From positions 62,001-126,000 of the forward strand of contig NHZP01000062.1 of the NCBI GenBank assembly GCA_003313425.1: a stretch of 64,000 bases of DNA. The letters run 5' to 3'. The notes under the pieces are model-generated. The model made no database searches and had not been told where the DNA came from. It saw nothing but the letters and a program-made list of their open reading frames with translations. This DNA is from Pseudopyrenochaeta lycopersici (Eukaryota > Ascomycota > Dothideomycetes > Pleosporales > Pseudopyrenochaetaceae). Position numbers and translations under genes: made by a program. Below, in pieces: positions 9,749 to 21,298 of the stretch (positions are counted from its first letter, which is position 1; each line of letters opens with the position of its first letter).

Positions 9749-11131
9749 CGTGAACGTATCTTTACGCACCAGAAAGCAAACTGCAAAGGCGCTCGAGGCC
9801 CTGCAGGTGCCAGCGACAAGTATAACGGCGACACGAGAGGTGCGGGTCAGGAGCGGGGCCACGACAGTGCAGCTGCCGCAGAACGACGAACCAGCCAACG
9901 CGCAGCAACACCCGACGCGCTATGAACTACAGCCATTTCCTAGCAGACGCGCATCGCTCTCGCCCGAGGGCGCTTCAGAAGGCGAAAGTACTGGACTGAA
10001 CGAAGTGAGAGAACTCATTGCGAACCTAAAAGAGACGATAACACAGCAAAACAGCATTATCGCAAACCAGAACAGGATCATTGAGGATATTAGAAGCGAC
10101 CGCGCAACCTTCCAGTCGGAGCAGCGACATCTCAAAGACCAAATCGCAGAGCTACATGAAGTCATCGGTTCTCTTCGGGCGCAGCTAGACACCCCCTCGA
10201 TCGAACCCCAGTCAATACCATCATGGGCGGCCGTTGCTGCCAGCGGGCGGCTGGCCAGGCCAGGCATGGCATTGACGCAATCGACGAACTCGGGAACAAC
10301 ACGTAAGGAGGACAAGAGACAGATGGTAATTGATGTCAGCAGGGTAAGAGAAGATGTGGTGGAGAAAGTAGCTACCACGGAGGCAGCAAGACAGGCTATC
10401 CAGCAGGGCATGAACGGCGTGGAACAGCTTACAGGAGCGACAGTCAAGGACTTCCGCATGTGGCGAGCGAACGACAGCGCGAGCGTGATCAAGTTCGCGG
10501 TAGACAAGGACAAGGAGGCGGCATTCCGGCAAACAACGGTCGAGTGGCTGGAACCGCAGATCCCTGGAGCGAGACTGGTGGGCCCCAAGTGGTACCCGGT
10601 CAAGGCGGACTTTATCGAGGTGACGCTGGCAGTGGATGCAGACACGGGCAAAGTGAGCCGATCAGCCATGGAGCGGTTCGGGACGGAGAATGGAGTCGAA
10701 GTGTGCACGATGCGATGGCTGGGGAGACCTCGGCCCAGTGGACAGCATGCCTCAGTGGTGATCAAGGTGGCGACGAAGGAGGAGGCAGAGAAGCTGCTGC
10801 AGTCGGACAGCGTGACGTTTGGAGGAGGCGGGCTCATGATCTCGCAGTTCGAAGAGCGGCGCACGCCGGTACTGTGCTTCAACTGCAGGAGGATCGGCCA
10901 CAGAGCGAGGGATTGCAGACGACCAGTGACGTGCGACATGTGCGCACAGGAAGGACACGCGCAGTGCGAGACGGTCAACCTGCGCTACGTGAACTGTCAA
11001 GGCCCACACCGGGCGTCCAGCCGCGAATGCCACGAGTACGAGAAAGAGAGAGACAGGATCGTCGCACGTCAACGCCATGAATAAGGAGCTACGGATCCTC
11101 CAGGCGAACATGTGGAGAGGCAGGGAGTCGC
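9747..11131 (+). mobile_element. Tad-type LINE fragment (ORF1 plus start of ORF2)
   Basis: A retroelement piece is joined on the left to the CA repeat and on the right to an unrelated zinc-finger gene end. It includes ORF1 without its native start and only about 15 codons of ORF2, whose ATG overlaps the ORF1 stop (CATGAATAAG). The same ORF1/ORF2 junction is seen in the minus-strand copy near 44882, identifying the two as one family. The lack of the 3' half points to deletion or recombination rather than ordinary 5' truncation. Confidence 0.85.
9750..11084 (+). pseudogene. LINE ORF1 (gag-like) protein, 5'-truncated
   Basis: An open frame of 444 codons starts at a GTG next to the CA repeat, so the true N-terminus is missing. 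A coiled-coil region (LIANLKETITQQNSIIANQN) is followed by a conserved central domain (SWAAVAASGR; WYPVKADFIEVTLAVD) and C-terminal CCHC knuckles: CFNCRRIGHRARDC, CDMCAQEGHAQC, and a third read as YVNCQGPHRASSREC. The related copy at 44875 has RCVNC at the third site, so a cysteine has become tyrosine here. The protein would bind element RNA in a Tad/I-clade LINE. There are no internal stops, but with no start codon it is scored as a fragment. Confidence 0.8.
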
Positions 11132-11299
11132 ATATACGAATTTAGTCGCGAGGGTGATCTTAGCCCACACTTCAAACGGAAGCACTTGCAGCATATCAAG
11201 GAAGGAGACCGTCTCAGCTGCGAATTATGTCAGGTAGACCTGGTACACAAGACGCATCTGCAGCGACATGGACTCGATGTTCACGGCACCGTGACCTAG
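11132..11299 (+). pseudogene. 3' end of a C2H2 zinc-finger gene
   Basis: The frame reads FSREGDLSPHFKRKHLQHI and then CELCQVDLVHKTHLQRHGLD-VH, ending at TAG 11297-11299. The second unit fits C-x2-C-x12-H-x4-H exactly; the first preserves the helix and histidines of another finger. It begins abruptly at the LINE breakpoint, so only the end of the gene is present. Confidence 0.6.
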
Positions 11300-11792
11300 A
11301 AAGAGACTGCTCAATCCGCTCATGTTTATAAGTCAGGTCTTGTCTGAGCATTTCTAACTTAGTATGCACGTGGCATGAAACCTAACTACGTATAGGTTTA
11401 GAGAGATAGTTCATATAAATAGTAGGTTATACAGGGAGGTAACTATATTTTAACAGACAGGCAGGGACACATATGGTTTAAATCAGATAACGTTAGGTAT
11501 TTAGATATTCCACGCAGCCTTCTATTGCTGATGCGCAAACTACGAATGAGAAGCTGGTGATGCAAAGGTTTGGAGGCGGCCTAAGTTCGATTCAGGGTTA
11601 CGTTGGTTGACAAAACTAAGGGTGGAGACAGGCAGCCAGGTACTGGAACCCGAGGGATGAAGCAGCCGAGTTCTGCAAGCTTGGCATGTCCGCATAGTCG
11701 CCTGGGTAATATGTACATAGTACGTACCTTCGATGACGGCATCTTGATAGGCGGCGGGCTGATGCTTGTTGGCGTCTGGATCCTGCGGTGTT
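11300..11792. other. no gene seen
   Basis: This is AT-rich sequence between the zinc-finger end and element X1. Short frames only; no domain or repeat recognised. Confidence 0.4.
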
Positions 11793-12078
11793 TTAAAATA
11801 GACTGGCCTTCATAAGGGCATCTTTCGATTTAGGCTCCTCTGGTTTTCTGGGCTGTTCTATTTTTATGTTACCTATGTATAGCATCTTCTCTGGGGCTCA
11901 GAACAGGTCCCAAAACATCAAACTCATTGTGCAAGCACTGGACCGAACGTGCTCTGCTGATTTCAACGGCAACATGTTGAAAGGGTTGCCAGGTCTCCTT
12001 GACTCTCCACAGTGCGCGACTAAGAGTAGGAGGGATCTAAAACGCCCAGAAGCCAAAACGGCGTGCGAAGAGGTTTAG

Positions 12079-12738
12079 GTGCGAAAAGGAGAGAAAGGCC
12101 AATTACTCAGTTCGCACTTGAGAGTCTCAGAAACGCCGAGTCTCAAGAACTTACACACGAAGGTCGATCACCCCAGCCTATGGCGAACGAACATCAAACC
12201 ACGGCAGACCAAGAAGTCGTCAGAAATCCCATCCAGTCTGGCACGGGTTTCAGCAGCTAATAATAGCAACTCAATATCTGCCTCAGGTAAGATACTAGAT
12301 CATGTCACTAACTCTGAAGTTTCACATACCCTTCTGGTTGATCGCTCCGACCCATTGGAGGCTAGGCGGGGAGCGATAAAGTACATGAGAAACCGGATTC
12401 ACATGTTCGACACAAGCTTCCGCATGCTAACACCCCAAACGTGTTTTGAGGATGTTACTGCAGATGGCACAAACACAATACTTTTGATTCCGGAATGGGA
12501 CATCGATACGGACAATCTTCCAACTTCTGTGTCTGAGGACCCCTCTATTCCAGAGCCCGATCCAGAGGACGGTTCAGAAGCTGAAGAGACTGTCCCTGTT
12601 ATTGCATTGCCTGTGAAGACCTTCGCTCATCATGCGCTCCATACTCATGGTAACTTAAGGAACATACCCTCAACAAGACTGCAGGACTGTTTGCCATCAA
12701 CGAGGCGGTCAGCCAGCTACAGGGTCCGCCGTGTATAG
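12079..12738 (+). CDS. hypothetical ORF inside element X1
   Basis: An open frame of about 219 codons has no recognisable domain. It has an acidic, proline-rich stretch (IPEPDPEDGSEAEETVPV) preceded by a basic N-terminus. Copy X2 does not carry it. The frame begins at a non-ATG codon (GTG), and the first internal ATG comes late. It may be coding or chance. Confidence 0.25.
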   Translation: MRKGEKGQLLSSHLRVSETPSLKNLHTKVDHPSLWRTNIKPRQTKKSSEIPSSLARVSAANNSNSISASGKILDHVTNSEVSHTLLVDRSDPLEARRGAIKYMRNRIHMFDTSFRMLTPQTCFEDVTADGTNTILLIPEWDIDTDNLPTSVSEDPSIPEPDPEDGSEAEETVPVIALPVKTFAHHALHTHGNLRNIPSTRLQDCLPSTRRSASYRVRRV

Positions 12739-13162
12739 CTCTCGGCGAGAAAAGCTTCCCAATACTAGCAGCCAGCATGCGACCTTCTCGGACTTGCAGT
12801 CGGCGCTGTTATCGGTACAGCATACTGGTAATGGCATTGCAGTTCTGCCAAGCGCAACCACGGAAGAGCATCATCACAGTTGACGTACCATTCATCGTGG
12901 ACTGGCTCGTGACTATCGCACACAGTCGCTGCCAGCATGATTTCTAGCGCAGTCGTCAGTGGCGGCGTCCATCCCTTGCCAGCGTGATACATGGGTCTGA
13001 AAGAGCAACCGCCACTTTAATAACTTCGACATCTTACAGGCAGTGGAATCCCTTCCTCGGTACGACTCCCTTCATCGTCCGCTCACATTTACATACAGTT
13101 TACGCAAGACGATCAGCCCATATTTCTAGCGCTGCAGCCGTGTCGTCCCAACCGCAGTCCCA

Positions 13163-13480
13163 GCTGGTAGCGCATACGAAGGCAATAACTACCAGAAGCT
13201 CTCGAAAACCCTCTACGGAAAGCTGTCGAAGCTATGCCACGAATACGACGCGGACATCTACTTCCTAGGGTATCGCAACGGCCGATACAATGTTTTCGGG
13301 CCTTGGTCGCCGCCAGATGGAGAAGGTCTTGTAGGCTCCTTACCTCTCACACTTATTTCAAAACCAATTCTTGCCAAGGGTAAACTATATCCCTCGCCGG
13401 TGAGAAGTGCGGAAGTGCAGGCAGTCTTTCGGGAGGGAGTCGCTAGAACACCTCGGGTCCAGTGTCAACGAAATGGGCCC
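13163..13480 (+). pseudogene. MADS/SRF-like short protein fragment in element X1
   Basis: One frame reads YQKLSKTLYGKLSKLCHEYD, then ADIYFLGYRNGRYNVFGPWS and PPDGEGL. KLSKLCHEYDADIYF resembles the second half of a MADS box (LSVLCDAEIALIIF-type), but the basic N-terminal half is not visible. The TCG-start peptide upstream is in another frame, implying a frameshift, and no ATG leads the main frame. X2 has the same peptide (KLSKLCHEYDADIYFQARRN). The similarity is recalled, not computed; function unknown. Confidence 0.4.
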
Positions 13481-13627
13481 GACGTCAGCGAGGATGTGTT
13501 TTGGGCTCCAGAGAAGGCGCTACAAATAGGTGATTCTAAAATAGAAAGTGTCCGAAAGATGGAGGGAGTCCGAATCAAAAAAGCGCCCAAATCAAAAGTG
13601 GCCCAAAATAAGGCCAATCTATTTTTA

Positions 13628-15454
13628 TCGCATCGTAGGGTTGAGACAGCTATAAAACCTCTACGCGTCTTTCACCAAGATACTGTCTCCTCAGGTACGT
13701 ACCACATTCCACCGATGCGACCACGCTAACAAGCTATGCATGCTTATAGATCTCGATGGCTTCGCCCCTTGTGTCTCTGCCCCTAGCCGCGTGCCTCCGT
13801 CACTCCATCGTGCCAACTAATGCAGCCTTCAACCGACCTTAGGCCGCCTCCAAACCCTTCAAGCGCGGCAGGGACTGCTTCACCGGCTTCAATTATGTCG
13901 CATGGATGCTGCAGTGAGGGGTTTGCGGCACGGTTGAACACGGGCCGCTGGCGACAGCCGTTGATCGTCGCGGCTGCTTAGCCCCCAAGAACCTCCATGC
14001 CCCATCGTCAGATTTTAGCGAATCAAAAAAAGGCTATGCGGCCGAGATACGCGCCCAAGAGATAAGCTAACTAAGTTAATCTAGAGCTGCCGACATAGCT
14101 ATACATTAAGACGCCACTGAATGACATCAACGGTAGCCGAGTACCGACCGGTGAACCTGGGCTGAATTTCCGTGGGGCACTTGAGTCCATTGGAAAGGTC
14201 TACTGAATCCCGAGCGTCGACAAGCATTTATAAATCGAATTCGCTGCATATTATTTACCAATTCAGCATCTAAGCCGAAGGAGGGCAATGCTTTGGAAGC
14301 TGATATGTACCTACTATGTGCTAACGCAAAGGACAACGGATTCCCGCAATTGCATCATAATTGTCATTCCGCGCGGGACGCGACCATTTCCCATTTATGG
14401 TGATTAACTGAACATATCTGCAACAGGCGCGAGCTGCAGTCCAATGAACATGTACCACGATAGCTTGGGAATCCACAGCGCATGCGACAGGCGACGTTCG
14501 CATATCAGCAGTCCTATCACGAAAGCTACTGCAGCAGCGATAGGTCTCGTGTGCTAACCGGCCCGGCACAGCTATATGCAGGAGAACCCTCTCGTACATA
14601 TAACACATGAATGTTGCGGTTAACGTATCCAACAATGCGGAGGTTTGCAAGCACTACTCAAAACAGAGCAGTGATTTTCTAAATTTAGATCTACTGGACA
14701 AAGGCCAGTTTCGGCGTTTGCAATGAAGCCTGTTCGGGCTGCTCTTCTTAATCACAAACCCTCGTGAATTTTCCTAGTTTGCTTGCCCCTTCTCCTCAAG
14801 GAGTCTAAGTTAATCAGAAGCTGGATAACGTCATTCACTGCGTGGCGGGACACACAGTGTGACGAGACACCACCTCAACCGGACCTTCAGCCTCGCACCA
14901 CAAAATTCATCAAGTATCGCAATCAACATGTGTGAATCTGCTCCTATCCTTCTCTTCGTATATAGTGCTCCGGTAATGAAAGAAGCTGTGTTTCAAGAAA
15001 GTGTACCTTGTCGAACAGGTATAGACTGCACGGAGAAATTCCCGGAATATACAATTTCCACTTAATAGTGACCTGAAAGTCTCTAACGTGCATCCCTTCG
15101 TAACGGAACAACCGCCGTAACGGACAAAATTGTAGGTACTTAACGTCAGTCCCAGCGTGCTGGGACGCACGGTGTAACGGGACGGGTTCGCACTTCGGAG
15201 CCCCGCAAGCTCTTATTTCTTTGATCTACAGACATGTAGTGATCAGGCTGTATTCTTCGGTTAATGCTCTTTCAGACTATCAGCCTCCGAAGAGCGGGTC
15301 TACAATATTCGTCTTGCTGTCGATCGATTCGTTACTACCGTCAAATAACTCTTCGTCGAAACCCCCCTGTCTATGCGCGAATTAGAGGGTCTTTAAGAAA
15401 ATCGGAGGGCGTAATACCTAGTCTAATTTAGGAAGATGATCGCGACGAGCTTTA
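13628..15454. other. long stretch without recognisable genes
   Basis: Many short frames on both strands, none with a domain. The part near 15060-15180 repeats GTAACGG motifs several times. Possibly decayed repeat DNA. Confidence 0.4.
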
Positions 15455-16200
15455 GTGACACCTTTAAACCCTTGGAATAATGATCATCATCACACACCCA
15501 AAAAAGCTAAGGTCCGTGGAGCTATTGAGTACATGGAGGCGCGTAGGATCCCTCACTCCAAGAATGATGTGTTTGACTATTATCAAGTCAGTCACCGCCA
15601 AGGATGGGCCATGATCAGCGAGGGCAGTGAGGATAGACGCCACGGGCACAATAAAGAGCCAGAAAAGCGAGGCAGGAAGCCTCTACTATCACCAAAGATG
15701 ATCAAGCAGGCAGACAGATTCCTCAGCGATGCTGGATGGGACGCACGCGTCTTAACTTGGGCTCAATTAGCTGAGGAGCTTGACTTCAATGTCAGTGGCG
15801 ACAATGAGACGAGCTATGGGCTCTCTTGAGTATCACAAGTGTATAGCCTGCCAGAAAGGCTGGGTATCTTCCTCAAATGCTAGAAAGAGAGTGGAGTACA
15901 GTGAGACTATGCTTGTTCTGAAACCTGAAGAGGAGGACTGGGAGGATGTAAGATTCTCTGATGAGGTACACTGGCGAGTAGGGCCTCAAGGCAAGATGAG
16001 GATCATCAGGGGACCTGGGGTGAGGTACTGTGGAGACTGCATTCAAGAGCAGCTTGATCGAGATGATGAGAAGCAGTTTGAAGCTGCTCACTCATGGGCT
16101 GCAATAGTAACTTCAAGAGTGACCTCCACTTTTATAAGGTATCAAGTAACAAGAATGGGAAGCTATTACCAACAACGACCATTATTCGAAGACTCATGAC
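15455..16200 (+). pseudogene. Tc1/IS630-like transposase, copy C, truncated
   Basis: This is the same family as the intact gene at 36439. It reads TPKKAKVRGAIEYMEARRIP, the HTH/linker VLTWAQLAEEL, YHKCIACQKGWVS, VRFSDEVHWRVGPQGKMRII and CGDCIQEQLDRDDEK. Frameshifts fall near 15800 and 16090 (the SNFKSDLHFYK segment is in a third frame). It stops after NGKL, before the second catalytic D, at a tandem repeat. Neither TIR is recognisable. Confidence 0.85.
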
Positions 16201-16250
16201 GGACAATGCACCCACCTGTCCAGCATGCCTGGCAGAGCGTAGGTGCAGAA

Positions 16251-16314
16251 CTCCTCAAAGCTCTCCTCAAAGCTCTCCTCAAAGCTCTCCTCAAAGTTCT
16301 CCTCAAAGCTCTCT
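16251..16314 (+). repeat. 12-bp tandem repeat, about five units
   Basis: The unit CTCCTCAAAGCT repeats about five times with one T substitution. It marks the junction where transposase copy C ends. Confidence 0.9.
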
Positions 16315-16546
16315 CCTCTGTGGTCAGCGGCACAGGGTTCCGACCCGCGTACGCGGAAATCCACGCCACGATAGCGTTAGAAGATTACACACAGCGAACG
16401 GATGCGGACAGCAAATCATCGTTGAATTAGAGCCGCACCGGTCGCAACCCGAGGTGTTATCCTCAGTGTTACTTTTCTCACTATCTCCACCACCATGGTT
16501 GCTTCGAAGGTCACAGTCAGCACCGTCGTTCATAGAGGTACTTGAA

Positions 16547-17062
16547 TTAAATAAAGTTGTAGGTATCTTCGTCAAGTATGCCGTACTTCTGGCGCGTCTG
16601 GTTTACGAGCGCGTACAACGCGCGAAACGTGTCCGGATCTTCGCATTTCGCGCGTTGTGAATGGAACTTCCTATTCCATTTTGTCTGTAGATGTGGCTGG
16701 GTGTTGATAAAGCGAGATACCCAGTTCTTGCCAACGGGTGGGATGGGAGGATTCTGGCCGCGCGCCGCGAGTAAAGTGTCTGCCATTCGTCGTACGTCGA
16801 TAATCTGGGGCGGAAATCCGCGTTGGTCGAGGTCTATGATCCATTGAACGAGCGCCTGCTCCTCAGGAGGCTGTAACTCCCGTTTTTGGGCGTTTGGCGA
16901 TTGGTATTGAGCCCTTGATGCGACGCTGAAGGGTGGATTAGGGACGTCGTACAGGACTGCGGCCCTCCGAACGCTTGAAACCTGTTTATTTTGAATAGAT
17001 CGTTTCGAAAGATCTAGTCTACCTTCTTGTTGATGCTTCTGAACGTTGCGTGTTGATACCAC
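16547..17062 (-). pseudogene. Fot1/pogo-type transposase, N-terminal fragment
   Basis: The minus-strand frame has the CENP-B/Tc5-type DNA-binding region of fungal pogo elements: EEQALVQWIIDLDQRGFPPQ, DVRRMADTLLAARGQ, VGKNWVSRFINTQPHLQTKW and KYGILDEDTYNF. It stops exactly where the first catalytic motif (NFDETGF) should follow, so the DDE domain is absent. The first 60 residues are basic. No TIR found. Confidence 0.88.
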
Positions 17063-18009
17063 GATTGATTTAATTGAAGACCCACCTTGACCCTGGCGGG
17101 GTGCGCCGGTGACAGGTGTTCGCCAGTGAGTAGTGAAACAAGTGGTGAGGTGCCGTCATGAATTTCAGCAGAGTTCCCGCCAAGCCAGGATCTCGAAAGA
17201 GAAAAGAGATACGGCCGTAACGGGAACTAAAGCAGGATCTACCGAAGGCTAGATTTGGCTCAGCTCAAACGCAGGAGCGACCACTTATTCTGGGCCACTG
17301 ATGTCGCGCCTTCAGGCTCCATGCAACTTTAGCCCTGGTATCCCATACCTTTGGACCTAGCACGTGCAGATTACTTGCATTGTGGCATCTAACCCCTTGA
17401 CAGCAAAGGATGAGTTTCAGCCCATCTCAAAATTACAGGGGAAGAGCCTGCAAATCTTCCCGATGTGAGTTGCAAGTCCGAAACATTGGCCACCAGTTCG
17501 CCAAGTAGTGCCGCTCCTGGAGCATGTCCCCGATCTAGGCTGCATACATTGAATCGTCAATGGAGGCAAGGGCATCCCGCCCTCCTGGAAAAGCAAGCCT
17601 CTCGCTTTAGTCCAGTGCCGTCACCGTAAAGAAGGTTTGGTGGCGCCGCGGCTGACCCATTCGATACCCCACGTGCCTGAGCAATCCATGCTTGCAAGTG
17701 CCACATCAGGCGACCCATGTCCGTATTGAACCTGTTTTCCATGCATAAACGCTACACTAAGCTCTGTTTATCGTCTTCTTCGTTCGATTCCCAGTTCTCC
17801 TGCACACGTGGAGTACGGGAAATGTGCGCCCCAGGATGCTTAATCTCGTATTTGAGCTGGGGTAGAAAAGAGGATATTACCCACCAATTGCATGAGGCCA
17901 TCAGTAACACCTTTATGTTCTGCTATCACACCTTTGTTCATCAGCATTGCATGTTCTCCCTGTCCTTTCAACTTTTGCATAAAAGCGCTCATTGAGCAAA
18001 CACCACAGT
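17063..18009. other. intergenic, upstream of the SAT4-family gene
   Basis: No domain-bearing frame. The last few hundred bases presumably hold the promoter and 5' UTR of the gene at 18010. Confidence 0.4.
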
Positions 18010-19347
18010 ATGGCTAATGATAACAGCGTAGGTGCTCTCTTCGCTCGCGCTGGGGGTCTATACCCTCCTCCATCTGTTATCAGCTCCTGGCCTAGACCGA
18101 ACCATGTGAATCCAGAAACGAGAGGTTGGGCGGTCCCAATCATGTTAATTGCGTTTCTCATATTTACATTCATTGTATATTCCGCGCGTATGTGGGCTCG
18201 CTTGATGGTAGCCAAGAACGTGGGACTGGACGACTTGTTGATATCGATTGCGATGATTTTTGTGGTGGGATCGACCGTAGCAGTTATCCTTGGTAAAAAT
18301 GCATCGTTGAAAATTCAGGATACTGATTCTGATCTTTTATAGGCATTCGTACATATGGCTTCCAATGGCATGTCTGGGATCAGATTCCACGAACTTTAAT
18401 CACTACTCGGCGGGTAAGTGTTCACGACCCGCAAACCTGACAAAGCACTTACTAGCCTCCAGATCACTCTAGCAATTGAAATCCTTTACCTGGAATCCAC
18501 AACACTGATAAAATTTTCAATTCTCTGCTTCTACCGACGCCTCACTAACGGTTCAATTTCGAAGGTCTTCTTGTACTGGGTGTGGGCTTCTATTGCGTTC
18601 GTCGTTTGCTCCGCCGTCATATTCACATTCCTTATCATATTTTCGTACAGCCCAGTCGAGGGATATTGGCACATTTATGACTCTTCTTGGAGGCTTCAGA
18701 ATGAGTTGAGAAGTCTTGATGAAGCTGCAGTAATTGTGTCTGTTACCGTCATTGGCACCTTGCAGGACTTACTTATCTGCGCTTTACCAATGATACTGGT
18801 GTGGAACTTGCAAATCGAAACACGCCAAAAAGCTGCATTGATAAGTATATTTGGAGTGGGCTTGCTGTAAGTTGATTGCCGGTAGCTCAGTTGAAATAAA
18901 ATACTGACTCGTGTTAGGACATGCGTCTGTGGCATCATGCGCACGTACTATGCCATCTACATTTACTATGGCACCTACGACATCACATGGTACGCCTTTT
19001 ACGCATGGACCTGGACGGCACTGGAAGCGGATCTTGGAGTCATATGCGCATCTGCTCCTGCATTGAAAGTCTTCTTCCGTCGATATTTCAACCTCCCAAC
19101 GAACTTTAACAGTAACTCTGGGCCCACTGGAAAGAACTACCCATGGAGCCCGACCGGAGAGTCAAATAAGGGTAGTAGGAGGTGCAAAACGGATTTAGTA
19201 CCTATGGACTGTATCAAAATCAGCAGTCATCGCCATGTCACCATCGAATATCGAGACGAGATGATGAGTCAAGCAAGCGATACGAGCACTAGGAACCTCA
19301 CCGCCTTGCCCTCTACACCGTCGGTAGATAATCTATGGAAATGGTAG
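18010..19347 (+). CDS. SAT4 / PTH11-like integral membrane protein (rhodopsin-like domain)
   Basis: Four exons (18010-18292, 18343-18413, 18463-18866, 18918-19347) are joined over introns of 50, 49 and 51 bp and give 395 residues; every junction keeps frame (ILG-IRTYGFQWH; TTRR-ITLAIEIL; GVGLL-TCVCGIMR). About seven membrane segments are visible, including AVPIMLIAFLIFTFIVYSA, LLISIAMIFVVGSTVAVIL, ASIAFVVCSAVIFTFLIIF and LICALPMILVWNL. The motifs YLESTTLIKFSILCFYRRL and LEADLGVICASAPALK are typical of the fungal SAT4 domain family. The hydrophilic C-terminus of about 80 residues is serine-rich and probably cytoplasmic. These proteins are thought to be surface sensors; the ligand is unknown. 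Confidence 0.92.
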
Positions 19348-19677
19348 TGGCCGACCAGGCTTCGGTACTCCATGTACGGACGTGGTGGTGCATATATATG
19401 CGATTAGCTGTTCCATCTTGTCGCTCAACTCCCACATGTGGGATGAGGCTGAGTGATTATGCTATAGGAGCATGTTTCGAGTCAACTGGCAACAGAGCAC
19501 CACATCACATTGTGAAGGCATGCGGCGGAGTTCGTGAAGACTTATCGAAGTCGTTTCAATAGACGAATATGCTCGGCCCAAATGAGAGTAGATAACCCAA
19601 TCCACTTGTGAGCAAAGACAAGCGAGCTCTATGCTGGCACCCTTTGCAGATGGTAGATTCGGTAGAGCCCTTCTCCT
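19348..19677. other. intergenic, no gene seen
   Basis: Presumably the 3' UTRs of two convergent genes; nothing else is recognised. Confidence 0.4.
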
Positions 19678-20104
19678 CTAGTTCGGCCGATTCAAATACT
19701 CCTTATTCCTCACAAGCGCTGCGGAATTCCCTCCCGGCCCATCATTAAACAACAACACACTTCCTGGGCTGAAACACCTATACAAATGCACCGCTCTATC
19801 AAACAGCGGCAGGTTTTGCGGGATGAGTCTTAATCCAGCTCCAACAATATAGACTTCAGGCTTCCCTTCTTTGAGCTTTTCTTCGAGCGCAACGAACCCA
19901 GCCTCAAGATCTCGGTCATCTAGGAGGTGGATGTCGATCTCGTATCCTAACGCCCGGACACGGTCTTTATCTTCGTTCATTTCGACTTGCATCTTGTCAG
20001 GAACGGCCAAATTGGTCGCGGTAAAACTGGGGAACTTCGATGCTAAGTCGCACGCCTACGACGAGTACCTTTCCTTTGGGTGAAGTTGTGTTGGCGGACA
20101 TTGT
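19678..20104 (-). pseudogene. small unidentified protein, apparent frameshift
   Basis: ATG at 20104 gives MSANTTSPKGKVLVVGV and stops after GRS; a second frame continues as NLAVPDKMQVEMNEDKDRVR, GYEIDIHLLDDRDLEAGFVA and GSVLLFNDGPGGNSAALVRN to the stop at 19678. Joining the two needs a one-base shift near 20030-20040, or an intron I cannot place. The pattern (GYEIDIHLLDD..; VYIVGAGLRLIP) suggests a small alpha/beta fold protein, but I do not recognise the family. Confidence 0.45.
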
Positions 20105-20459
20105 AATTGTATTTTTTGATTCGGTTGTAGGAGCGAGATGTAAACAATGGCTGTGTTTATGTACCAGGGTCTTTTTACCCCACTCCTAAAAATTCAATGT
20201 TTAGTGATACTTACACTTAATACCCCGCAGCTATCGTTCTTGGCCGTTAGTCTACCCTAAGAAAGATATCCAAGTGGGGCTTGCGACGAGGAATAGGGAG
20301 ACGCGGTCAATGATTGGAAGGTTGAAGACGCCGACGACCGTCAAAGGGAGACGGGGAGCGAAAGGAGCGGCGGAGAAATTGGGAGGGAGGCAACAATCTT
20401 TGATCCGTATGCTTGATTGGACCTTTTCTGCGTTTTCCAAGCTTTAGGCTTTGTTAATT
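20105..20459. other. intergenic, no gene seen
   Basis: Short frames only, with no domain recognised. Confidence 0.35.
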
Positions 20460-21187
20460 GGGGCTGCACCAGAACCTTCGAGCGTTAGCTAGAGGGGCTA
20501 TCGTTAACGAAACAAACCGGTAAGCCCGTCTCTTCAATATCTCGCACAAGGGCAGAACATGGGGCTCGCATCCCAACGGACGAAAGCCTTCGAAAAGGCA
20601 ACACACCACTGATGACGAAGATGACGACGCGGGTGGCCCAAAAGACCCAGAAAAGCCTATCTTCATGGCGATGAAAGCCACAGGGGAAGACGTCAATGCG
20701 GCATTCGGAAGGGATGTTGAAGGCAACCGCGCCCTACCCAGTCACACCTTCGCGATGATGGCCACAAAGACACTCCCAATCCCCGACGCCTGGATCGTCG
20801 ACAGTGGTTGTGCCCAGCACGTCTGCAACAACGCCTCGAAGTTTGTGCAGATGGACAAGTATCACGGGCCACCACTTAGAAGCGTCGATGCTTCCACGCC
20901 CCCCCCCCCAGGAGTAGGAACGGTAAATGTCCTGTGTAATATGTGGGGTAGAAGGAAGTGGCTTGTCCTCGATAATGTCCTCTTTGTTCCATCCGCGCAC
21001 GTAAACATCATATCCGTGCTTCAGTTAGTCAAGCACGGAGCAAAGATCGAATTCTCCGATCTATGGACGAACCTCTCTTTTCCAGCTTATCACGTCAGTC
21101 CGCAAATGACTCTTTGGCACAACCGATTAGCCTACATGAGCGATGCGAACTTGGATTTGCTGGGATGGCTTGCGCAAACTGCTTAAT
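20460..21187 (+). pseudogene. Copia-type retrotransposon remnant (gag end, protease, pre-integrase)
   Basis: The frame reads HKGRTWGSHPNGRKPSK (degraded zinc-knuckle region), then the aspartic protease start DAWIVDSGCAQHVCNNASKF, then VLFVPSAHVNIISVLQLVKH, and a GAG_pre-integrase segment MTLWHNRLAYMSDANLDLL. It ends shortly after. A stop lies in the upstream part (NETNR*ARLF), and integrase, RT and RNase H are missing. A poly-C run near 20900 is inside the frame. Confidence 0.8.
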
Positions 21188-21298
21188 GCTGGTACTATTG
21201 ATGTTGCTGGGAAGGGCAATCCTCTATTGGCGGAGTTGCTCCATCTTCGGCAACGGCAGATATTCGAATGAATTCATTCACCTTCTGGTTCCATTTGA

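Larger units (their letters stand above)
11793..13627. mobile_element. long-TIR element X, copy 1
   Basis: Roughly 110-base imperfect inverted repeats bound the segment. The left arm reads AAAATAGACTGGCCTTC, then CATCTTTCG and CTTCTCTGGGGCTCAGAACA. The right arm, reverse-complemented, reads AAAATAGATTGGCCTTA, then CATCTTTCGG and CTTCTCTGGAGCCCAAAACA. A second copy (X2, 22620-24855) shares the right half and the TIR type. Long TIRs with unrelated interior suggest a Mutator-like or similar DNA transposon carrying a gene; no transposase was found. Exact ends and target duplication are not resolved. Confidence 0.6.

Noticed and set aside
9586..9898. frames encoding poly-Thr-His or poly-Cys-Val
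   Set aside because: They are translations of the CA microsatellite.
9920..10978. 352-codon open frame on the minus strand opposite the LINE ORF1
   Set aside because: It has no domain and is explained by the codon use of the real frame on the plus strand.
11793..13627. element X as an LTR retrotransposon
   Set aside because: The terminal repeats are inverted, not direct, and no gag or pol is inside.
16251..16314. short regularly repeated units resembling an array
   Set aside because: 12-bp units without spacers, i.e. a simple tandem repeat; CRISPR is not expected in a fungus.
18010..19347. G-protein-coupled receptor or opsin
   Set aside because: The seven segments and motifs fit the SAT4/PTH11-like family; no retinal-binding lysine context of opsins was seen.
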